A model generated the notes under the pieces. The model was not told the origin of the DNA. It was given only the letters and a program-made list of their open reading frames with translations, and made no database searches. Shown here one piece after another: positions 7,801-16,626 of a DNA stretch of 64,000 bases (position 1 is the first letter of the stretch; each line of letters begins with the position of its first letter). The translations under genes and the position numbers were made by a program. The stretch comes from Klebsiella pneumoniae (GTDB taxonomy: Bacteria; Myxococcota_A; UBA796; SXON01). The DNA lies in assembly GCA_945861635.1 (NCBI GenBank), contig CAMAWH010000025.1, positions 1 through 64,000 of the forward strand. Reading direction: 5' to 3'.

Positions 7801-9000
7801 CTACCGGGCGGGTGGAAACACGGCAAACGATCCCCGTCCAATTTCCGTGGGAGGAACCTCGGGGTGGTCAATACTTTTCAGGTAGATACGGGGTGTGCTG
7901 GACAGGTCCGCCTGACCGCCACCTGCGGGGTATCCGCAGAAGACCACATACGCTCCGTCCGGCGAAAATATAGGATGACTAGACGCATACTGGTCGAAAA
8001 AATGAAGATAGAACAAAATGTCTCGGGTGGGCCAGAAGCTGCCGAGTGGCACGGGTGGCGATCCGTCGATGCGCACCTGGAACCACTGCAGGCAGTTTTC
8101 CTGACTCGCTACAACCGCGTAGACCAAAGAGTCACCGCGCGGTGAGAAAAAGAAAGCGAGGCAATCGGCTTCACTGATCTTGCGAGCGGCACCAGTGGTC
8201 AGATCGATGAGTTCGATGCCGTGGTAGGGCGTACCCTCCCCACGTGATGCATGCGACAACGCAACCCACGGGCGGCCCAGAGGCGCGGCGACCACCGCCA
8301 GAAGCCCAGCGCGAGTCAACAGCGACACCCTGTCGCTGCCATCGCCTCGGGAGTGGACCAATTCCGACCAGCCATCCCGGCCGCGGAGGGCGTAAACGGC
8401 GCGTTCTCCCACCATGACTGGCGCGCAGAAGCTTCCGGGCGAACGGTCGAGGAGAATGTCTTCTCTAGCCCCCATCGGGTCGCGAATCGTGACCCTTCCA
8501 TCGGGCTCTCCTGCGGTTCCCGCATGGATCAGCAGGCTCTCTCCGCCGACCGTCCAGTTCGCGAACAGCGGCACCCCGTGCTCCAGGGGGCGCACGGTGC
8601 CCAGACGGTCCTTTCGTAACAGGATGAGCAGCAGCTCATCCGCCTGTTGGAGCAGGACCGTCAGCGCCTCACCGGTCGGGTGCCATTGCAGGTAAATGGG
8701 CGTGCTTCCGCTGATCTCTGCCCACTCGACCTGCCGGACCCCGTCGATGCTGTGGGTGACGACGCGCACCGGCCCGGTATCCGTATCCGAGCCTTCTACG
8801 CCGAACGCCGCAATCCACTGCCCGTCCGGCGACCACGTCGGCCACGACCACGCCTCCTGCGCGCGCTGTAGCATCGACCACGGCGAGCCGAAACGAGCTG
8901 GAGACCGGGGGATCGGTGTGGTCAGCGGCGTGGTGGCGCCAGTATCGGTATCGACGAGAATGATCTGGCGATCGACGGTGATACACGCGACGCAGCTCAT
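7801..9000 (-). CDS. TolB/PD40-like beta-propeller protein without signal peptide
   Basis: This 399-residue protein is made of WD40-like beta-propeller blades. SPDG turns are clear in WSPDGQW (residues 55-65) and FSPDGAYVVF near the C-terminus, with SPRGDSLVYA between them. Such propellers are binding platforms. It starts MSCVACITVDRQ with no signal peptide, so unlike TolB it is probably cytoplasmic. The ATG at 9000 overlaps the stop of the upstream membrane-protein gene (ATGA), making it the last gene of a three-gene operon with the TetR regulator. Its partner is unknown. Confidence 0.7.
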   Translation of the reverse strand: MSCVACITVDRQIILVDTDTGATTPLTTPIPRSPARFGSPWSMLQRAQEAWSWPTWSPDGQWIAAFGVEGSDTDTGPVRVVTHSIDGVRQVEWAEISGSTPIYLQWHPTGEALTVLLQQADELLLILLRKDRLGTVRPLEHGVPLFANWTVGGESLLIHAGTAGEPDGRVTIRDPMGAREDILLDRSPGSFCAPVMVGERAVYALRGRDGWSELVHSRGDGSDRVSLLTRAGLLAVVAAPLGRPWVALSHASRGEGTPYHGIELIDLTTGAARKISEADCLAFFFSPRGDSLVYAVVASQENCLQWFQVRIDGSPPVPLGSFWPTRDILFYLHFFDQYASSHPIFSPDGAYVVFCGYPAGGGQADLSSTPRIYLKSIDHPEVPPTEIGRGSFAVFPPAR

Positions 9001-9410
9001 GCCGCGAGCGCCAGACCCGGTATGATGTTTAGGTGAAGCGTGAGCCAGCCCTGAAGGCAGACGACAATGATCGGAAGGAACGTGGCCGTTTTTGGTGACG
9101 CATGCAACGCGCGTAGCCGCTCACCGCGGACGTTCGACTCGTGGCTCCACTCGGACACGTGACGCGAGGGTAGGCAACCGATGCCGTGCAACCGATGCAT
9201 CGCATGGAGCGCGGTGTCGTTGGCGGAGCCGAACGCACCAAGGGCCAGCCCGCACGAAAGCAGCGACAGGACGACACGGCGACCCGGAACGCTTCCCTGA
9301 AAATAGCCCAGCATTGCCGCCATGAGCAGGACGATACCCACCGCGAAAAGCACCACGCCCACCCACCGCACCCGCGCGAACCAGAGGGCGGTTTTTTCAA
9401 GGTCCGTCAC
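8997..9410 (-). CDS. Small membrane protein between TetR and the beta-propeller gene
   Basis: This 137-residue protein has two adjacent hydrophobic helices near the N-terminus (about residues 15-38 and 45-62) and a third near the C-terminus (about 110-132), separated by a basic, His-rich loop. The start is GTG at 9410 in a GTGA overlap with the TetR gene, and its own stop overlaps the propeller ATG. I recognise no family. Tight coupling suggests it is controlled by the TetR repressor and works with the propeller, perhaps as its membrane anchor; that is inference. Confidence 0.65.
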   Translation of the reverse strand: MTDLEKTALWFARVRWVGVVLFAVGIVLLMAAMLGYFQGSVPGRRVVLSLLSCGLALGAFGSANDTALHAMHRLHGIGCLPSRHVSEWSHESNVRGERLRALHASPKTATFLPIIVVCLQGWLTLHLNIIPGLALAA

Positions 9411-10006
9411 ATGCCGTCCGGCAGCAGGCCCTGCATCAGGACGCGGATTCCATCGGTCGAGAGCCGTTCTACGTCGGGCCGAACTCCCACCGCACTTTGT
9501 CCCGCAAGCCCATCGATGATGGCCTTCAGCATTTGCGCGACCGCCCGCGGATCGTAGTGGCGAAACGCGCCTTCCTGCATGCCCTGTTCGATGACGCGCG
9601 CCGTTGCGTCCACGAATTGTTCGTGGATGGCGTTGACTCTCCGCCGCGTTTCCTCATCCCGGATAGCCATTTCACTCATCAGCAAAAAGAAACGCGGGGG
9701 CGTTTTCAGGCCGGCGAAGTAGTCAAGATATTTGCGGCCGAGATCGACGAGTTTGACCGCAGCGGGGCGGGGGTCACGTTCGGCTGCCTCGAGGAAACTT
9801 GCGGTGACCGCCAACTCCTCCTCGACGAGGGCGTCGAAGATCGCGCGCTTGCTGTCGAAATAGAAGTAAACGGCGCCTTTCGAGAGGCTCGCGCGCTTCG
9901 CAACATCCTCGACGCGCGCCGCGAGGTAGCCGCGCTCGATGAAAATCGCGCGGGCAGCACGAAGAATCTGGGCGCGGCGCTCGATCTCGGACAAGTGGCG
10001 GGTCAT
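9407..10006 (-). CDS. TetR-family transcriptional regulator
   Basis: This 199-residue protein has the standard TetR layout. The N-terminal helix-turn-helix includes RRAQILRAARAIFIERGY, then VAKRASLSKGAVYFYFDSK, the hallmark recognition helix and following YFYF segment, within residues 10-55. The C-terminal 140 residues form a variable ligand-binding domain. It heads a three-gene operon with 4-bp overlaps (TetR, membrane protein, beta-propeller), which it probably represses together with itself. The inducing ligand is unknown. The 123-bp gap to the divergent gene at 10130 is the likely operator region, but I saw no clear palindrome there. Confidence 0.9.
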   Translation of the reverse strand: MTRHLSEIERRAQILRAARAIFIERGYLAARVEDVAKRASLSKGAVYFYFDSKRAIFDALVEEELAVTASFLEAAERDPRPAAVKLVDLGRKYLDYFAGLKTPPRFFLLMSEMAIRDEETRRRVNAIHEQFVDATARVIEQGMQEGAFRHYDPRAVAQMLKAIIDGLAGQSAVGVRPDVERLSTDGIRVLMQGLLPDGM

Positions 10007-10129
10007 GCGCTCGGCAACGGCTCCACTGCCCTCCCTAACGCACGCGCGGTCGGTGCGCGTGGCCGGAATGGAGGCCTTTTCGCCGCGCGCGCAGGAGCAA
10101 ATGGGGTAGGATTGTCAGAGAGGTGTCAA

Positions 10130-11314
10130 GTGGCGGTCGAACTCTTGGCCATGATCGCAGTCCAGTCGCCGGATGGAATGGTGTTTGGCACGGCACGCGG
10201 CATCGACGGCGCTTCCCTGTATGTGGAGATTGAAGCTGAAATTCCGATGGAGGCGCACGTCGAGTGGCGCATGGAACTCCCGGGCGTGGACGAAACCGTG
10301 CTCGGTGGCATGCGGATTGTCAAGGTGACCCGAAACCAGACCAGCGGCGTCCGAGTATACACGGGCGTGATCACGAACGTGTCGCCAGATGACAAGGAAC
10401 TATGGGATGATTGGCGGGCAGCTGTCGAACGTGGTGTCCGAACGGTCACCCACACCCGCGGCGGCGCCGGCGCGTGGGATTCGTGGACGCGGGACCAGAT
10501 GATGGGGGGGACGACCCCTGCGGAGCGCGCACGCGCGGTCGCGCATCAGGAAGAAAGGCGGAAGCGGCGCGCGGAGAAGACTCGGGAGCTTTTGGGAAAC
10601 CGAAAACGATGGCCGGATCCGACGGACTCGAAGGGCGGTCAGGCCGCCGCCGACGCGGTTTGGCGCCCGCTTTCCGGTTCGGTGAATTCCAGGGCGCAGA
10701 CGTCGGCACGCACGGGCGGTCCGACGACGTCGGAGGGCGGCGGGGTCGAGTCGCGCCCGCGCGCCGCGATGGCGGCTGCGCTGCGCGCTCGGCTCGGGGA
10801 GATGGGCGCGTTGGTCGGTAAGTCTTCCGCAGGGCCGACGACGGCCGTTCCGGTGCTTGCGGCCGTTAAAGTGGCGTCGGGGCCTGATGCCGGTCCGGTC
10901 GCGCGGATCGGCTTGGAGGATACGTCCTCCGCGGCAACGGCGGCGCGCCGGGAGCCGACGTCACCCGTGGCGGCGCCGAAGCCATCTCCAATTTCGGCAC
11001 CGGTCGCCGCGCCCCTGCCTGCAGCTGCGGCGTCGGCCGACCCCGCCATCGAGCTGACCGACGGCACGCTGACGGTGACGTGGACCGCTCCCGACCGATA
11101 CCGCACGGACTACGAGCGCGATCTCCGCATGTCCGCCCTGCGCCTGCCCGGTTTGGAATGGGGGCGCGCCGGTACGAGGCTGGACGTCGTCCTCGTCCTC
11201 CCGTCCGGCGCAATGTGTGCTGGCAAGGCGGACATCGTCACGCACATCGCCGGCGTCACCGGTTTCTACCTACAGATCGACGCCGTTGCCAAGCAGGTGC
11301 TGACGGCGGGTTGA
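10130..11314 (+). CDS. Protein with two PilZ-like beta-barrel segments
   Basis: The 394-residue product has two beta-rich ends of about 95 and 75 residues that resemble PilZ folds (alternating hydrophobics, LPG and LPSG turns, G-V-Y/F patterns). They are joined by a long disordered Ala/Pro/Thr linker of over 150 residues. Neither end shows the RxxxR or (D/N)xSxxG motifs that bind cyclic di-GMP, so any ligand binding is doubtful. I chose the GTG at 10130, with GAGAGG 6 nt upstream and a TAGGAT -10 at 10107-10112; an ATG at 10151 is the alternative. Its TGA abuts the stop codon of the convergent radical SAM gene with no gap. Confidence 0.6.
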   Translation: MAVELLAMIAVQSPDGMVFGTARGIDGASLYVEIEAEIPMEAHVEWRMELPGVDETVLGGMRIVKVTRNQTSGVRVYTGVITNVSPDDKELWDDWRAAVERGVRTVTHTRGGAGAWDSWTRDQMMGGTTPAERARAVAHQEERRKRRAEKTRELLGNRKRWPDPTDSKGGQAAADAVWRPLSGSVNSRAQTSARTGGPTTSEGGGVESRPRAAMAAALRARLGEMGALVGKSSAGPTTAVPVLAAVKVASGPDAGPVARIGLEDTSSAATAARREPTSPVAAPKPSPISAPVAAPLPAAAASADPAIELTDGTLTVTWTAPDRYRTDYERDLRMSALRLPGLEWGRAGTRLDVVLVLPSGAMCAGKADIVTHIAGVTGFYLQIDAVAKQVLTAG

Positions 11315-12913
11315 TCACTTGATCTGGTTTGCAACCCGTTTGAGTTCACGCATGCTTTTGATTTCGAATAGCTTTCCCTTGACCGCGAACGTCGACAATT
11401 TCTGGGCTTGGCGGACGTATTCCCCGTATTGGTAGGCCTTTCCCCACAGCCAATCGTATTTGCGTTGGTTGAACATGCGAACGAACCGGTCGTTTGCCAA
11501 GAATTGCACGAATTCCTTGGGCAGGTTGTTGAACAACGTCAGGAAAAACAGGAAGTTGAGGTAGTTCCCGTTCGGCGTGTGAAACCCGCGCCGGTAGATC
11601 TCATTGTATTCGTCACTGACGAGGCCATCTTCGATGCTCTTGTGGTAGAACTCGGTTCCTGGATACGGAATAAGCGAAGAGGGAAGTAGATTATACGGAG
11701 GAGGTAAGGTCCAGAGCAGGCGCAAGCCCTTCATCACGTCTTCGGTCGTCTCCCACGGATTATCGAGGATCATGTGGTAGTCGGGAACCTGAATGTAGTC
11801 CTTGTACTTGGAGATGATATTCACGGCCTTCAACAACTGTTCGTTGGTCATGCCGCGCTTGTACATCTTCATCGTTTCGGTGGAACCCGTCTGAATCCCC
11901 AGCTCCGTAAAACACAATCCTGCGTCGATCAACGCTTTGTATTTTTCCTCATTGATGGTCGTCGGGGAACACTGAGCGCGGAACGGCATCCCGATCTCCT
12001 TCTGCCACACGTCGGAGAACTTCTGGATTTCTTCCGTGGAGGTTGAGAAAAAGACGTCGTCCTGGAAGTGGATGATTCCGATGTCCGGGTGTGCACGCGT
12101 GACTTGTTTGATTTCTCCGATCATGTGCTCGACGGAGCGGCGCCGCAAGTAGGACTGACCCTTGTAGAGATCATGGTTGAACGCCACACCGCAGTACGAG
12201 CACTTGTGCGGACACCCGCGAGTGATCATGGTCTTGTAGGCGGGGCGCAATTCTCCGGTGCGGTCCGGGTAGGTCGGCATGATTCCCCGGTACATCGACC
12301 AATCGAGGCGGACAAGGTGCTGTCCGGCGGCGTCGTACGTCCAATCGTCCGCGAAATCGAAGTCCTGCCAGGGCATCGAGTCCAAGTCCTGAATCAGCGG
12401 CCGGTGCGGATTCCCGACGACCTTGCCGTTCTTCTTTCGGAACCAGAAATTACGCACGTCGTAGAAGTCCTTCCCGTCCTCCAACCGCTCGACGATCTCC
12501 AAGAGGGAATGCTCCCCCTCTCCGACATGCACGATGTCCACAAACTCCAGCCCCTGCTGGGGCATCGTGGTGGGATGGAATCCGCCCCAGATGATGGTTT
12601 TTTGTGGATAGGCCCGCTGGATGGCGCGCGTGGCCTGCACAGCAACGTCGAACATCGCCGTCAGGAAGCTGATGCCCACGACGTCACAATCCCGGACCAA
12701 CTCGACCAAATCATCGACCATCGTGTCCGGCATCTGCATGATGTGGGACCAGGTATTGGCGCGCCAGGAGCTTTTGAAGCGATTGCCGTAGGTGTCCGCC
12801 GGCAAAAATATCATCCGCGTTTCGTGGCCGTTCTGCTTCAGGTACGACGAAAGCGTGCGCGTGCACGGGCTGTAGTGGTCCATCGGGGTCGGGTTGATCA
12901 GTGCGACCTTCAT
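11315..12913 (-). CDS. B12-binding-domain radical SAM enzyme
   Basis: This 532-residue protein has an N-terminal cobalamin-binding fold (KVALINPTP start, then WGGFHPTTMP and VHVGEGE segments, residues 1-170). A radical SAM core carries the [4Fe-4S]-binding CxxxCxxC in TRGCPHKCSYCG at about residues 230-240. The C-terminal domain is about 150 residues, aromatic-rich and unassigned. Enzymes of this architecture do methyl transfer or C-C chemistry on lipids, antibiotics and cofactors. I chose the ATG at 12913, with GAGG 7 nt upstream. No biosynthetic cluster surrounds it, so the substrate is unknown. Confidence 0.88.
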   Translation of the reverse strand: MKVALINPTPMDHYSPCTRTLSSYLKQNGHETRMIFLPADTYGNRFKSSWRANTWSHIMQMPDTMVDDLVELVRDCDVVGISFLTAMFDVAVQATRAIQRAYPQKTIIWGGFHPTTMPQQGLEFVDIVHVGEGEHSLLEIVERLEDGKDFYDVRNFWFRKKNGKVVGNPHRPLIQDLDSMPWQDFDFADDWTYDAAGQHLVRLDWSMYRGIMPTYPDRTGELRPAYKTMITRGCPHKCSYCGVAFNHDLYKGQSYLRRRSVEHMIGEIKQVTRAHPDIGIIHFQDDVFFSTSTEEIQKFSDVWQKEIGMPFRAQCSPTTINEEKYKALIDAGLCFTELGIQTGSTETMKMYKRGMTNEQLLKAVNIISKYKDYIQVPDYHMILDNPWETTEDVMKGLRLLWTLPPPYNLLPSSLIPYPGTEFYHKSIEDGLVSDEYNEIYRRGFHTPNGNYLNFLFFLTLFNNLPKEFVQFLANDRFVRMFNQRKYDWLWGKAYQYGEYVRQAQKLSTFAVKGKLFEIKSMRELKRVANQIK

Positions 12914-12982
12914 GGGCATACCTCGAAGCCGGGATGGTAGCCGCGATGCGCCGCTGCCGCCACGCGCGGCGCGTGGCACGGC

Positions 12983-13609
12983 TTACAGGGCAAGGATGTC
13001 GAGCCATTCCCCGCGGATGCGGGCCCTGCGAACCAGGCGGGTAGGGCCCAGGGCGGCCCGCGCGGCGATAAAGTCGCCGCCGCTCTCGGAGAGTACGACA
13101 AACGCTGCGTCGGCGACGGTTCGATACGTTTCTCCAAAGCGACGAAGGATCTCGAAGTCCGGTCCAGCGTAAAGGGCCCGATCGAGCACGCGGTCGAGCC
13201 CGGGACGCGAAGACACGCCGGGCCAGAACGGAAGATTTGCCGCAATCTTGTCGAAGCGACGTGGGGGGAGGGCGGCGAGCAGGTCCGATTGCACGGCATC
13301 GATGTGGAGCCCATGAAGCGCCGCATTTGCGGCTGCGTTTCGGACGGCCTGCGCGTCGATGTCCGCGCATGTTGCGATCGCTCCTGCCTTCGCGAGCGCG
13401 ATGCCCACGACCCCCGTTCCGCACCCGAGATCGAGCCAACGTTCGCCGGGAACCACCACCTCCGCCATGGCGGCGGCGAACCACTCGCCGACCTTGGTGG
13501 CAACCGGGTCGAGCACGCCGGGGAGGACGATCAGCGGACCGCGGACCACGCGCGGGCGGCGTGCGCGCAAGAGGTGCAGATGCGGGCGAAACCGCGCGAG
13601 CCGCGTCAT
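12983..13609 (-). CDS. PrmC/HemK-like SAM-dependent methyltransferase
   Basis: This 208-residue class I methyltransferase has motif I LDLGCGTGVVGI, an acidic motif-II end CADIDAQAV, and NLPFWPG at the position of the NPPY motif of N-methyltransferases that modify glutamine or nucleic-acid bases. The Pro-Pro to Leu-Pro change makes the acceptor uncertain. The ATG at 13609 overlaps the murJ stop (ATGA), so the longer open frame upstream is not used. It is the last gene of an operon with murJ and an exported protein. Possible roles include release-factor or rRNA methylation; I cannot decide. Confidence 0.75.
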   Translation of the reverse strand: MTRLARFRPHLHLLRARRPRVVRGPLIVLPGVLDPVATKVGEWFAAAMAEVVVPGERWLDLGCGTGVVGIALAKAGAIATCADIDAQAVRNAAANAALHGLHIDAVQSDLLAALPPRRFDKIAANLPFWPGVSSRPGLDRVLDRALYAGPDFEILRRFGETYRTVADAAFVVLSESGGDFIAARAALGPTRLVRRARIRGEWLDILAL

Positions 13610-15132
13610 GCGCGCCCCGGACGACCGGCCAGGGCGAGGTAGGGGAGGCCGGCGAGGAGGCAGGTGAGCGGGACGGGAACACGGTCGCGGAGCAGGAAGG
13701 CGATGATCCCGAGCACGGTCGCGCTGCCGATGAATCGCACGTGTGCGGTCACGAGCCCGCGCCCCGAGAGGCGGAACCGCAGCCCCCATGCGAGCGCGGC
13801 GCATTCCCCGCTCACGGTGATGGCGTGGGAGAGCGGCAGTGCTTCGGCACCCATGCCGAAGCCGCGGATCAGCACGAGGACCACCGGAATCTTGGCCGCC
13901 ATTGCACCGATAGAGAGCCACATCGGACGACGCGGCGAGCCGATGGTGTAGTAGACGGGCACGATGATACGGTGGAAGCAGATGCCGAACGTCGCGAGCG
14001 CGTACATGCGCAGCATCGCTGCGGTGCCGAGCGTGTCAGCCCGTGTGAAGGCGCCTCGCTCATAGAACAGCGCGACGAGCGGCTCGGCAAGTACGAACAG
14101 TGCCACCGCGCTCGGAATGACCAGGTAGGCGGTCTGGCGCAGGGCGCGAGCCAGGATTTGCCCGAACGCTTCATCGTCTCCCCGCGCGGCCTGCATTGCG
14201 AGCGCCGGCAGGGCGGCGGTGACGACGCTCGACGCCACGAGCGTGAGCGGCAGTTGGACCAGGCGAAAGGAGCCGAAAAGGTAGGTGACCACGCCATCTC
14301 CCCAGGTCGAGGCCCACTGGGACTCTACGAGCAGATTGAACTGCACGGTTGCGATGCCGATGATCGCCGGACCGAGGAATCCCAACGATTTCCACAGCGC
14401 CGGATGGCCCCGCAACGTAGGCCGGAACCGGAACCCTTCGCGCCAGAGCGCCGGAAGCACGATGGATACTTGTAGAAAGCCCGACAGCGTCGTTGCGAGC
14501 GCGACGCCGACGATGCCCGGGAGGCCCGTTGCTCCTTCCCACCACGACGTCGTCATGCACGCCGCGATGACGGTGACGTTCAGGGCGCTTTGCGCGAGCG
14601 CGGGGAGGAAGAAGCGGCCACGGACGTTGAGCAACCCCGAAAACAGGGCGGCGAGCGAGAGTCCGGCCAGAAACGGTGCCATCCACCGGGTCAGCGTGAC
14701 GGTGAGTGCAAATTTTGGAGGATCGTCGGTGAAGCCATTCGCGATGAGCCGCACCCATAGGTCAGCGCCAACAAAGAACCCCGCGGTGACGACGCCAAGG
14801 GTCAGGAGCAGCACGCCGAGGAACGCGTTGGCGAGCCGCCAGGCCGCCTCCGCTCCTTCCTTTTCGCTCGTTTGCGCGAACGCGGGAACGACGATGTTCT
14901 GGAGGGAGCCTTCCGCCAGAAGTTCACGCAGAAGCTGAGGAACGCGCAGCGCCGCGTTGTAGGCGTCGCTGACCTCTCCCGCACCGAACACGGCCGCCAT
15001 GACGACGTCCCGCAGCATGCCCGTAACGCGCCCGACGGCGTTCGCGGCGCCGACCAACAACGCGCCACGACCTGGGTGTTGCGGCCGTTCCGCCGCGGCA
15101 TGAAGCGGCCCCTGTGGCGGAACCTCGCTCAT
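13606..15132 (-). CDS. murJ: Lipid II flippase MurJ (MviN)
   Basis: This 508-residue polytopic membrane protein belongs to the MurJ/MviN branch of the MOP superfamily. The diagnostic N-terminal region is present: a conserved GRVTGMLRDVV segment, then the FGAGEVSDAYNAALRVPQLLREL stretch (read as FGAGEVSDAY and RVPQLLR) and GSLQNIVVPAF. It is followed by about 14 hydrophobic helices, close to the family's usual size. MurJ moves lipid-linked peptidoglycan precursor across the inner membrane. Start and stop both sit in 4-bp overlaps with the neighbouring operon genes. The start at 15132 agrees with the overlap rather than the longer frame. Confidence 0.92.
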   Translation of the reverse strand: MSEVPPQGPLHAAAERPQHPGRGALLVGAANAVGRVTGMLRDVVMAAVFGAGEVSDAYNAALRVPQLLRELLAEGSLQNIVVPAFAQTSEKEGAEAAWRLANAFLGVLLLTLGVVTAGFFVGADLWVRLIANGFTDDPPKFALTVTLTRWMAPFLAGLSLAALFSGLLNVRGRFFLPALAQSALNVTVIAACMTTSWWEGATGLPGIVGVALATTLSGFLQVSIVLPALWREGFRFRPTLRGHPALWKSLGFLGPAIIGIATVQFNLLVESQWASTWGDGVVTYLFGSFRLVQLPLTLVASSVVTAALPALAMQAARGDDEAFGQILARALRQTAYLVIPSAVALFVLAEPLVALFYERGAFTRADTLGTAAMLRMYALATFGICFHRIIVPVYYTIGSPRRPMWLSIGAMAAKIPVVLVLIRGFGMGAEALPLSHAITVSGECAALAWGLRFRLSGRGLVTAHVRFIGSATVLGIIAFLLRDRVPVPLTCLLAGLPYLALAGRPGRA

Positions 15133-15842
15133 CGGCGCTTCCACCACCACGCGAGAAAGACGAGCGGCACCAATCCGGGTGCCCCGTATACCCAGCGTGG
15201 CGTCGGAATCATCCCCGCGAGTCGGGCCGGGAGGGGCGCTTCCTCCCCACGCTCCCATGCGCGTGCGCCGCGCACCTCCACCAAAAATTCGCGGGCTGAT
15301 TCAAGCTTCATCCACGCTCCGTGCACGTTGTCCTTGAGACGTCCGTTCACGACCTTGAGGAGCGACGTCCGGGTGGCGACGAGGCCCCCATCGATGTGGA
15401 CCGTATTCGCGAAATACGAGAGCTCATCGGGGTAGTTTCCGTTCGACACGGAGAGCGTACCCGGCGTCGTGACCGTTGCCGTTCCGCGGGCATGAAACTC
15501 CAAGAACTCCGCCTCTCCCTGACGGGCGGCGTCGTCAATGACCGCAGGCGCCAGCGAGAGCGGCGCCCCCTCCCACATCACGCGGACATTCCCCCGCAAT
15601 GCCTCGATGTACTGGGCGGACCACTCCTTTCCGGCATTTTGCGCTTTTGCCTCGCGATACACGCGTGCGGCCGGCACCTCCGCCACGTACTCGAGTTCCA
15701 CTTCCGTGGGACGGAGCCAAACCGTGACTCGCTGCCCAACAACGCCGTTTCCCGGCTCTCCCGCCCCCTTCCGATAGTCACCGCCGTACGGGTGGCTCCA
15801 CGCCGGGAGCACGAAGGCAAGGACCGTGAGCGCGAGAAGCAC
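15129..15842 (-). CDS. Exported protein with C-terminal membrane anchor, first gene of the murJ operon
   Basis: This 237-residue protein begins with a hydrophobic signal segment (VLLALTVLAFVLPAWS), has a beta-rich extracytoplasmic domain of about 190 residues, and ends with one transmembrane helix and a basic KRR tail. I chose a GTG at 15842 because TAGGAG lies 6 nt upstream; the longer frame would run into the divergent gene. The stop overlaps the murJ ATG. I do not recognise the domain. Co-translation with murJ suggests a cell-wall role at the membrane, but that is inference. Confidence 0.65.
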   Translation of the reverse strand: MLLALTVLAFVLPAWSHPYGGDYRKGAGEPGNGVVGQRVTVWLRPTEVELEYVAEVPAARVYREAKAQNAGKEWSAQYIEALRGNVRVMWEGAPLSLAPAVIDDAARQGEAEFLEFHARGTATVTTPGTLSVSNGNYPDELSYFANTVHIDGGLVATRTSLLKVVNGRLKDNVHGAWMKLESAREFLVEVRGARAWERGEEAPLPARLAGMIPTPRWVYGAPGLVPLVFLAWWWKRR

Positions 15843-15885
15843 GCCTGCTCCTATCCCACCGTCCGGGTTACCCTCGCCCGCGCAT

Positions 15886-16593
15886 ATGGGCCTCGCCAAC
15901 AACTGGACCCCGCTCGTCCGCAACGTGCTCGTCACGCTGTTCGCGATTTATCTGGTTCAGCTCCTTGCCGCGCCGCGCGTTGACCTGTGGTTCGGGTGGC
16001 AGCCCTACGGGTCGGGGCTGTTCTACCCGTGGCAGCCGCTTACCTGTGTTTTCCTCGGCACGATGGATCCGCTGTCGACGTGCTTGCAGTGGTTGGGCGT
16101 GTTCTTCTTGCTCCCCATCCTCGAACAGGTAATTCCGGCCGCACGAATCGGCCGGGGCATGCTGTTCAGTTGGGCCTTGGCGGTCTGCGCCATTTTCCTG
16201 CTGGAATTCCCCGGAATTCTTACCCAAACCGGGGAGATTTCCGGACTTACGCCATTGCTGGCGGCCTTGACCGGGCTCGTCGGATTCCTGCTGCCAAACG
16301 CCACGTTCCTGCTCTTCTTCGTCCTTCCCGTGAAGGCGCTCTGGATCGCGTGGGGCACGGGACTGTTGACGTTCCTGTACACGGTGGCGAGTCGCGACGC
16401 GGCGTCGGCGGCCAGCTTCTTTGCGTGGGCCGGCGCGTGGATATTCGTACAGTTCATCGGTGGGAACTTCCGGCGTTGGCGCCTTCAGATCAAGAAAAAG
16501 CAGGTGGAGCGGAAGTTGAGCCGCTTCGAGGTCATCGAGGGCGGTAAACAACCCAACGTGCGCACAAAACAGCCGGACGAGTGGATCAACTAG
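15886..16593 (+). CDS. Rhomboid-like membrane protein, probably not a protease
   Basis: This 235-residue protein has about six hydrophobic helices between residues 10 and 190 and a basic cytoplasmic tail. The N-terminal half resembles rhomboids (WQPLT before helix 2, then a helix ending LLPILEQ), and the tail RRFxVIEGG-like segment (here SRFEVIEGG) is common in bacterial rhomboid relatives. The rhomboid catalytic GxSG serine motif is not present; GLTPLLAAL occupies about that place. It is therefore more likely a pseudoprotease or a related membrane protein. TACCCT lies 11 nt upstream of the ATG. It diverges from the murJ operon across only 43 bp. Confidence 0.55.
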   Translation: MGLANNWTPLVRNVLVTLFAIYLVQLLAAPRVDLWFGWQPYGSGLFYPWQPLTCVFLGTMDPLSTCLQWLGVFFLLPILEQVIPAARIGRGMLFSWALAVCAIFLLEFPGILTQTGEISGLTPLLAALTGLVGFLLPNATFLLFFVLPVKALWIAWGTGLLTFLYTVASRDAASAASFFAWAGAWIFVQFIGGNFRRWRLQIKKKQVERKLSRFEVIEGGKQPNVRTKQPDEWIN

Positions 16594-16626
16594 GGTCAAT
16601 TAATAATTTCAGGCGCGGGAGCGGAA

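Noticed and set aside
9497-10129. Upstream extension of the PilZ-like frame by about 210 codons
   Set aside because: The extension runs antisense through the TetR gene; a GTG at 10130 with GAGAGG upstream is the better start.
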